From NCBI GenBank assembly GCA_036365145.1, contig JAEOAD010001365.1, forward strand, positions 394,501 through 458,500: 64,000 nucleotides of DNA. Direction: 5' to 3'. Below, in pieces: positions 50,441 through 57,474 of the stretch. Position 1 is the stretch's first letter. The number at the start of each line of letters is the position of its first letter. The notes below the pieces were generated by a model, which worked only from the letters and a program-made list of their open reading frames with translations, made no database searches and was not told the origin of the DNA. Origin of the DNA: Orientallactaga sibirica. Its lineage: Eukaryota; Chordata; Mammalia; Rodentia; Dipodidae. Made by a program: the position numbers and the translations under genes.

Positions 50441-50832
50441 ACACATCTGGATTTCGTTCACAGCAGCTGAGAGACTGCTGGCATGCCCATCTCTATCTGT
50501 CTTCCTTTCCCTGTTTCTTTCTGTGTCTCTCTCCAAAAATAAATAAAATAATTTAAAAAAATTTTTTAAAGGCATTTGAGCAGGGCATGGTGGCACACAG
50601 GAAGCAGAGGTAGGAGGATCACCGTGAGTTTGAGGCCACCCTGCAACTACATAGCGAATTGCAGGTCAGCCTGAACTAGAGTGAAACCCTACCTCGTAAA
50701 AGCAAAAAAAGGGCTGGAGAGATGGCTTAGCGGTTAAGGCGCCTGCCTCCTAAGCCTAAGAATGCTGGTTCCAATCTCCAGGTCCCACGTTTAGCCGGAG
50801 GCAGCGATGCAAGGGCACAATGCTGCACTTGA

Positions 50833-50846
50833 CCACAAGGGGGCGC
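50833..50846 (+). promoter_or_regulatory. CTCF-like motif in SINE copy 2
   Basis: CCACAAGGGGGCGC fits the CTCF core. Same orientation as its neighbours at 50427 and 51105. Confidence 0.4.
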
Positions 50847-51104
50847 ACACATCTGGATTTCGTTCACAGAAGCTGAGAGGCTGCTGGCGCGCCCATTCTC
50901 TATCTGTCTTCTTCTCCCTCTCTCTCTGTCTCTCTCTGTGACTCTCTCAAAAAAAAGAAAAAGAGGGCTGTAGAGATGGCTTAGGGATTAAGGCGCCTGC
51001 CTCCTAACCCTAAGAACACTGGTTCCAATCTCCAGCGGTTCCAATCTCCAGGTCCCACGTTTACCCAGATGCAAAGTGACGCAAGGGCGCAATGCCGCAC
51101 TTGG

Positions 51105-51118
51105 CCACAAGGGGGCGC
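51105..51118 (+). promoter_or_regulatory. CTCF-like motif in SINE copy 3
   Basis: GGCCACAAGGGGGCGC (51103-51118) fits the CTCF core and its 5' flank well. Confidence 0.4.
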
Positions 51119-51880
51119 ACACATCTGGATTTCGTTCACAGCAGCTGACACACTGCTGGCGCGCCCATCTCTGTCTTCCTCTCTGTCTCTCTCCAAAAAT
51201 ATAAGATAAAATAAAAGTTAAAAAAAAAAAAAAGCCGGGCATGGTGGCACATGTCTTTAATCCCAGCACTTGGGAGGCAGAGGTAGGAGGATTGCGGAGA
51301 GTTTGAGGCCACCCTGAGACTACATAGTGAATTCCAGGTCAGCCTGGACCAGAGTGATACCCTACCTCGCAAAACCAAAAAAAAAAAAAAAAAGAAGAAG
51401 AAAGGCATTTTGAGAACCAGGCGTGGTGATGCATGCCTTTAATCTCAGAACTAGGAAGGCAGAGGTAAGAGAATTGCTATGAGTTCAAGGCCAGACTGAG
51501 ACTATGTAATGAATTCCAGGTCAGCCTGGGCTAGAATGAGACCCTACCTCGAAAAACCAAAGGGAAAAAAAAAAAAGCATTTTAAAATGATATGTAGAGG
51601 AGAGGAGGGAGTTCTTTTTTTTTTTTTTTTTTTTTTTTTAGGATCCTGGATTCTGGAGTCTTCTATAATTCCTTGGGGGATTTGGAATACTCCGGTGGGG
51701 GGGGGGTTGGTTCTCCCATGAATCTAAGGTAGGTCAGGAGTAACCTTGGGACTTGTCCTGTAGGAAGTTTCGCTCATAATGCCTTAGGGCATTGGAATCA
51801 AGAATTTTAGAAGTCTTGTTGATGTGCTGATTGAGAAGTTTGTTGTTTGTGATTCTTCCAGAAGTGACACCTGATTTTTT

Positions 51881-54079
51881 TTGTTGTTGTTTTGGTTTTG
51901 GTTTTTCAAGGTAGGGTCTCACTCTGGCCCAGGTTGACCTGGAATTAACTATGTAGTCTCAGGGTGGCCTTGAACTCATGGAATCCTCCTACCTCTGCCT
52001 CCCGAGTACTGGGATTAAAGGCGTGCGCCACCACGCCGGGCTGACACTTGATATTTTCTGTGTCCAATTTAGCTATCCATTTCCAGGTGTAACCTGGATA
52101 CAATGTAAAAATAGAAATAGATGCTCAAAAAGGATGGCTGGAGCCAGGCCTGGTGGCACATACCTTTAATCCCAGCACTCAGGAGGCAGAGGTAGGAGGA
52201 TCACTATGAGTTCAAGGCCACCCTGAGACTACATAGTTAATTCCAGGTCAGCCTGGGCCAGAGTGAGACCATACCTCGAAAAAAAAAAAAAAAAAAAATC
52301 CTTGGCCTTGTGGGTTATAAGGCAGCTCAATTGGGCAATTTGCATTGCGCACAAAAGCGCCCGAAAAAGGATGGCTGGCAAGCAAGAAAAACTTATATTT
52401 TCCTCCTTATCTTAAACCTTGTAAGTCAGATGTGTTTTATTCTTGGTGTTATTTTGTTTTGGGTTTTTTGCCAAGGGAATGATAGTTCTTGGTTCTCTTT
52501 CACTGCCATCAGAATAGAAAAAGAATAAACTGTAAAGTCAAGCTCAATAATTTTGTGGAAAGTTTTTATAGTAAGGGATTTAGTATCATATTTGGTTGTA
52601 CTAAGTGGAGAAGTGGAGTGGAGTGTTTGAAAACTCCCTGCTTTCTGATGTTGCCTCAACATTCTGCAGTTGCAGCAACTAAAAATAATCTTCACACACA
52701 TCTTGAACTAACCCTCACGTGATACAGTCCTAAACTATGAGCCTGTTTTCCTAGCAGTCAGCGAGACCTTTTTGGTGTGGAAGTATAAAGTCATCCTCAC
52801 GTGTCAACAGTACCCCAATAAGTGTGTTCTTAGAGAACAGTACTGTGCTTGGTATGGAAGAAAGTAAAGGTAGTGTTTTTTAGAATAAGAAATTTCAGGT
52901 TTTGATGGCTGTATAAATAGGTTTTTAATGTATACTATGGGGCAGGGCATGTAAATTTTGCTGATGCAGCAGTTCTTCTTGCAGAGCTTATAGAAAAAGG
53001 TATTAGGTTCTTTGTTTGTTTGCTTTTGAGGGGGGAGAGACAGAGAGAAAGGGAGAGGAAGACAGACATGGGCGCACCAGCAGCCTCTCAGCTGCTGCGA
53101 ACGAAATCTAGATGCTTGCGCCCCCTTTTGGTCAAGTGCGGCATTGCGCCCTTGCATCACTTTGCATCTGGCTAAATGTGGGACCTGGAGATTGGAACCA
53201 CTGGAGATTGGAACCGGCATTCTTAGGCTTAAGAAACAGGTGCCTTAACCGCTAAGCCATCTCTCCAGCCCTGTTTGCTTGCTTTTTGAGAGATGGTCTT
53301 GCTATTAGCCCAGGCTGGCCTGGAACTTGTGATCCTCCTGCCCAGGATGGTGACTTGAACAGGCAGTGATGAATACTGCCCAATTTGTGCATACAAGGCT
53401 TTCAGCCACAGGGGCAGGAGGGTTCCCAGAGTTGTACCCTGCCTCTCTAAGTGTTGATCTTGCTAGAGCATCTTAATTCTTGCCAGAAAGTGTGATTTTT
53501 TAAATTTCAAGGTAGGGTCTTACTCTAGTCCAGGCTGACCTGGAATTCACTATGTAGTCTCAGGGTGGCCTTGAACTCATGATAATCCTCCTACCTCAGA
53601 CTCCCAAGTGCTGGGATTAAAAGCATGTACCACCACACCTGGCTATATATATGTGATTTCTATGTTGTTTAGGTTGGTCAGAAATTTCTGGGCTCAGCCT
53701 GCCACACAGCTGGGACTTTAGGTAATGCCACTGTACCAGACTCTTGAATTTCAGTGGGTTGGTTTTTTTTGTTTTTTTTTTTTTTTTTTTTTTTTTTTGG
53801 TTTTTCGAGGTAGGGTCTCATTCTAGCCCAGGCTAACCTGGAATTCACTCTCTACTCTCAGGGTGGCCTTGAATTCATGGCGATCCTCCTACCTCTGCCT
53901 CCCAAGTGCTGGGATTGAATTTCAGTTTTAACAAATGCTGTAAAGTTGTACTTAAAGTGGAGGTGCACATTCTGGTCTGTTAGTTCATGTTGAGAGTTTT
54001 AAAGTGTCATGTTTATAATTACTTAGTTGTGTTTGTTGCTAGCTTGTAAAGCAATAAAAACTGGTTTGGTTTGGTTTTG

Positions 54080-54122
<43 letters not shown>

Positions 54123-54348
54123 AGCCAGGCGTGTTGGCACACACCTTTAATCTCAGCACTCAGGAGGCAGAGGTAGGAGGATCGCCATAAGATCAAGACC
54201 ACCCTGAGACTACATAGTTAATTCCAGGTCAGCCTGGGCCAGAGTGAGACCCTACCTCGAAAAACCAAATATATATAGAGAGAGAACTTTAGGAGTCTAC
54301 CAAAAGAAAGGAGCTCCCATCATTCTTTGGAGGGGGGTGTACCCACAG
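51881..54348. repeat. RASGRP4 intron 1, second half: SINEs and unassigned unique DNA
   Basis: B1 - about 51880-52043; B1 + with extra 3' sequence 52142-52363; long B2-variant - 53015-53275; B1 - 53505-53645; B1 - 53760-53920 flanked by TTGAATTTCAGT; B1 + 54123-54270 behind (AAAT)n 54081-54122. The unique stretches 52379-53010, 53275-53500 and 53925-54075 look 3'-UTR-like and end in a polyadenylation-type word (AGCAATAAAAACTGG) before the A-rich run. I cannot assign them to a gene. Confidence 0.6.
52142..52363 (+). mobile_element. B1 SINE with apparent 3' transduced tail
   Basis: A sense B1 (52142 to about 52280, A-run to ~52299) is followed by 64 bp of unrelated sequence (52300-52363). AAAAAGGATGGCTGG occurs immediately before the B1 (52127-52141) and again immediately after the extra sequence (52364-52378). 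The perfect 15-bp duplication encloses B1 plus tail as one insertion. The tail has no TTTT run, so a pol III transcript could read through it. Confidence 0.65.
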
Positions 54349-54533
54349 GAAGTGCCACCAGGAATGCTCTGGGAAGGCAAGAGAGCAGGGCCAGCCCCGA
54401 CTGGCCCGCCGCCACAAGACGTGCCCCAGCCCCCTGGAGATCAGCAAGGTTATGGCTTCCATGAATCTGGGGTTGCTGAGTGAGGGCAGCTGCAGTGAAG
54501 ACGAGCTGCTGGAGAAATGCATCCAGTGCTTTG
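54349..54533 (+). CDS. RASGRP4: RASGRP4 coding exon 2 (185 nt, residues ~8-70)
   Basis: The acceptor CCCACAG is followed by a split Arg codon, [40 protein letters not shown] and [20 protein letters not shown]; the donor is TTTG|GTGAGT. It is the basic N-terminus plus the first helix of the REM domain. Cys replaces Ser in KCIQSF. Confidence 0.95.
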
Positions 54534-55397
54534 GTGAGTAGTGCCCTCCCTGGTCAGCCTCCCCAGCCCTAATACCAGGCCCAGCACTATTGGGAATCTG
54601 ATCCCTACATTAAGGATAAGAGAGAGCTGGGCCTGGCAGAACAGGCCTGCAAATCCCAGCTACTCTGGAGGCTGAGGTAAATGAATTGAAAGTTCAAGGC
54701 CTGCCTGAGAACTTGTCTCAAAATAAAAAGTAGGGGTTGGGAAGATGGCTCAGCAGTTAAAGGTGCTTGCTAAGCCTGCTAGCCTAGAGCCAATTCCCAA
54801 GCCACCCACATAAGCCAGACTCAAAAAATACTGTGTCTGGTGCAGCGGCAAGAGACCCTGGCATGCCCATGCACATGTACATGCACGTGTGCACATCAAC
54901 ACACAAGCACATATAAATAAGTGAAAAATTAGTGGCTGGGAGATGGCTTTGCAGTGAAAGGTACTTTTTTGCAAAGCATGATGGTCCAGGTTCAATTCTC
55001 CAGCACCCACATAAAGCCAGATTCAAAAAGCAGTACAACAGCTGGGCGTGGTGGCGCACGCCTTTAATCCCAGCACTCGGGAGGCAGAGGTAGGAGGATC
55101 GCCGTGAGTTCGAGGCTACCCTGAGACTACATAGTTAATTCCAGGTCAGCCTGGACCAGAGTGAGACCCTACCTCGAAAAAAAAAAAAAAAAAAGCAGTA
55201 CAAGCATCTGGCATCGATTGCAGGGGCAAGAGACCTTGGCATGCCCATACACACTCATGTAAATAAACAAATAAATATAAATATAAAATAAATACAAATG
55301 TAAAAAAGAAAATAAAAAAATAAAGGAATCTACCAGTGAGAGTCTAGGGCCATGGCTCTGTGGTACAGTGCTTACCGAACATGCAGAAGGCCATCAT

Positions 55398-55462
<65 letters not shown>

Positions 55463-55729
55463 AAAGAGAAAGAGAGAGAAAGAAAGAGAGAGAGAGAAAG
55501 AAGAAAAAAGAAAAGAAGGAGGAAAGAAAGAAAAAAGGAGGAAAGAAAAAAGAAAGAAGGAAGGAAGAAAGGAAAGGGAGCTGGCATAATGACACATGCC
55601 TGTTTAATCCCAGCACTCGGGAGGCAGAGGTAGGAGGATCACCATAAGTTTGAGGCTACCCTGACACTACATAGTGAATTTCAGGTTAGCCTGGGTTAAA
55701 GTGAGATCCTACATCAAAAAAAACAAAAA

Positions 55730-55789
<60 letters not shown>

Positions 55790-56096
55790 AAAAGAGAAAA
55801 TTAACAGAAGACAGAAGGACCTAAGTTAATTTACTTCTGATATGAAGATGGAGAGTCAAACTGATGATTTTTAGCTCTTCAGCAGACTTCCTAAGTGTGA
55901 TGTGGCTCCATACACCTCAGTATGGATAAGGAAACTGGGGCATGTTGCTTGCTCAGGTTCATACTAGTTGCACAAATTCATGCAGGGCATCACTAGCAGA
56001 GCTGGCATCTAAACCAGGCTGTCTACCCAATTCCGGAAGCTGAGGGTCTATTGCCCAGGGCCCATTCTGACATAGCCCTTCTTTTCCCACCCCCAG
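54534..56096. repeat. RASGRP4 intron 2: SINEs and polypurine tracts
   Basis: Old B1 + about 54635-54725; B2/B4-like + 54730-54920; B2/B4-like + 54935-55290 interrupted by a B1 + at 55041-55195 with AAAGCAGTACAA on both sides; polypurine 55398-55580; B1 + 55583-55735 with (GAAA)n to about 55795; antisense MIR about 55920-56035. Confidence 0.7.
55398..55580 (+). repeat. 183-nt polypurine tract, (GAAA)n-rich
   Basis: An unbroken purine run on the plus strand. (GAAA)n at 55399-55456 is followed by irregular GAGA, GGA and AAAG words. Confidence 0.95.
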
Positions 56097-56202
56097 ACTC
56101 AGCTGGTAGACTACGCTGTGGAGACCATATTCTCAACATGGTGCTTGCTATGCACAGCTGGGTGTTGCCTTCTGCTGACCTTGCTGCCCGTCTGCTGTCC
56201 TC
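56097..56202 (+). CDS. RASGRP4: RASGRP4 coding exon 3 (106 nt, residues ~70-105)
   Basis: The acceptor CCCCCAG leads to [20 protein letters not shown] and [14 protein letters not shown], ending with two bases of a Ser codon. The [13 protein letters not shown] helix is diagnostic of the RASGRP REM domain. There is no GT at the needed boundary; the intron instead starts ATATCCTCC. Confidence 0.92.
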
Positions 56203-56323
56203 ATATCCTCCCAGGACCATGATCTGTGGGTTGAGGGTAGACAGACTCATGAGCTCCTGGGAGATCAGGGTAAGGGGAATGGGCAGATCAGGATGCTGGA
56301 AAAGAACCTTGACAAGAGCTCAA
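56203..56323 (+). other. RASGRP4: RASGRP4 intron 3: U12-type (minor spliceosome) intron, AT...AA ends
   Basis: The 121-bp intron starts ATATCCTCC, matching the U12-type 5' splice site (A/G)TATCCTTT at seven of nine positions. The branch-site word CCTTGAC lies at 56307-56313, with the expected adenine 56312 only 11 nt before the 3' end, and there is no polypyrimidine tract. To restore the family sequence (LLxSYQKAT) exon 4 must start with the G at 56324, so the intron's last two bases are AA (CTCAA|GTAC). AT-AA is a rare reported U12 class. Intron class is strongly indicated; the exact 3' end is inference from reading frame. Confidence 0.75.
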
Positions 56324-56386
56324 GTACCAGAAGGCCACCAAAGATGCACAGGAGATGAGGCAGCTGCAGATCTGCTACTTTGTCAG
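56324..56386 (+). CDS. RASGRP4: RASGRP4 coding exon 4 (63 nt, residues ~105-126)
   Basis: It encodes the last base of Ser, then [20 protein letters not shown], and ends AG|GTAGAT inside Arg. Human reads [21 protein letters not shown]. Its left boundary is set by frame (see the U12-type intron). Confidence 0.88.
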
Positions 56387-57075
56387 GTAGATCTGAGCCA
56401 AGACCTCCAATCCCATAAACCAAGACTCTATCCTGATACCCTCCAAAACTACCTCTCCAAAACCCCAGCTTAATTCTCCTACAAACCCACTTAGCCCCAT
56501 TTCCTAAACCCCACACTAAGAGCTAACATGGGGAAGCTGAACAGGAGAACTGCCTGAAGTTCAAGACCAGCCTAGGCCACATACTCTCAAAAAAATTTTT
56601 TTAATGCTAAGACACCCCTGACTCAGTTCCTAAGATATTCCTAGTTTTGCTCCTTAAAATTTTTACTTACTGGAAATAGAAATCCCCAACCAGATTCCAT
56701 AGACTCTCCTAGCTGGTACTCAGGGACCTTTAGTTCTGATCCCTCAACCTTCACCTTCCATAAACTCCTAAGACTACTTCACCTTGTCTTCCTCAAATCT
56801 TACCCCAGCTACTTCCTGGGACCTTCCCTCAGTATCTTCCTTTCCAATAGTTCCCCCAGCTTGTTTTAAATGACCCTCCAGATATCCCTCATGCTTCAAG
56901 ACACCCTCTGTACCTATGTAAATACCCTTAGCCTAGCTTTTGGAGATTCCTCAGCCTAAGACCTTTTGTAGAGTCCTCCCACTGTACTACCAGCCCAAGT
57001 TCCTGCAAAGTGTCACTGGTATTATCTCACAGGGCGGGGGGCATCAATCACATCTCATCTCTAAACCCCTCTCAG
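56387..57075. other. RASGRP4 intron 4: C-rich unique sequence
   Basis: No SINE. The plus strand is pyrimidine-rich with degenerate CTCC/CCTAAGAC-like words, similar in style to RYR1 introns 9 and 2. Confidence 0.45.
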
Positions 57076-57207
57076 GTACTGGATGACCCAGCACCCACAG
57101 GCAGTGCACCAGGAACCCCAGCTAGAAGAAGTCATAAACCGTTTCTGGATCACCGTGGCCCAAGAGGGCAACTCAGCCCAGAGGAGCTTGAGAGATGCCT
57201 CCAACCT
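57076..57207 (+). CDS. RASGRP4: RASGRP4 coding exon 5 (132 nt, residues ~126-170)
   Basis: The acceptor CTCTCAG is followed by [40 protein letters not shown] and ASN; the donor is CCT|GTGAGC. It is the last REM helices. FWxTVAxEGNSAQ is shared with human and mouse. Confidence 0.95.
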
Positions 57208-57320
57208 GTGAGCCAGCCCCATGCCCCCTTCCCTACCCCACTCTGTCCTGTCCCCTCCCTCCACACCCCCAGATCCTCAGCTCTGACCCACTCTAATAGC
57301 CTGTTCTTCTGGGCCTTCAG

Positions 57321-57474
57321 ACTGAGCCCTGGGGGGCCTGGCCCCCCACCTCCCATGAGTAGCCCAGGCTTGGGAAAGAAGCGCAAAGTGTCCTTGCTGT
57401 TCGATCACCTGGAGACAGAGGAATTGGCTCAACACCTCACTTACCTGGAATTCCGGTCCTTCCAGGCAATCATG
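57321..57474 (+). CDS. RASGRP4: RASGRP4 coding exon 6 (154 nt, residues ~170-221)
   Basis: The acceptor CCTTCAG leads to [40 protein letters not shown] and [11 protein letters not shown]; the donor is ATG|GTGCGG. A Pro/Gly linker is followed by the start of the CDC25 domain. The last codon is ATG (Met); I recall Thr in human and mouse (QAITPQD). Confidence 0.96.

Larger units (their letters stand above)
50305..51225 (+). mobile_element. Three sense long B2-variant SINEs
   Basis: Copies at about 50305-50565, 50711-50960 and 50966-51225. The heads read GGCTGGAGAGATGGCTTAG. The variant is recognised by a GGTTCCAATCTCCAG block (duplicated in the first and third copies), CCCACGTTTA(G)CC, CGCAAGGGCGCAATGCCGCA and CACATCTGGATTTCGTTCAC. 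Each carries a CCACAAGGGGGC word. A partial B1 (50575-50705) lies between the first two. Confidence 0.8.
46755..51880. repeat. RASGRP4 intron 1, first half: SINEs and microsatellites
   Basis: 46755-47034 unique. B1 + about 47037-47155; B1 - 47345-47396 split by a second B1 - at 47402-47600 with a (GGTTT)n run; old B1 - 47850-47970; B1 - 48125-48268; (TTTTA)n 48270-48342; B2-like - 48344-48540; B4-like - 48550-48860; antisense MIR 48867-48920; B2-like - 48950-49175; B1 - 49733-49855; long B2-variants + 50305-50565, 50711-50960, 50966-51225; B1 + 50575-50705, 51234-51400, 51415-51575. Unique: 49190-49710, 49860-50030. Confidence 0.7.

Noticed and set aside
55360..55647. Open frames of 90+ residues on both strands (KKERKKER / SFFLSFF)
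   Set aside because: They are produced by the 183-nt polypurine tract and neighbouring B1. Not a gene.
56051..56473. 140-residue open frame covering RASGRP4 exon 3 onward
   Set aside because: It is exon 3 read through the U12 intron and then out of frame over exon 4. Past SSY it no longer matches the family, so it is not the main protein.
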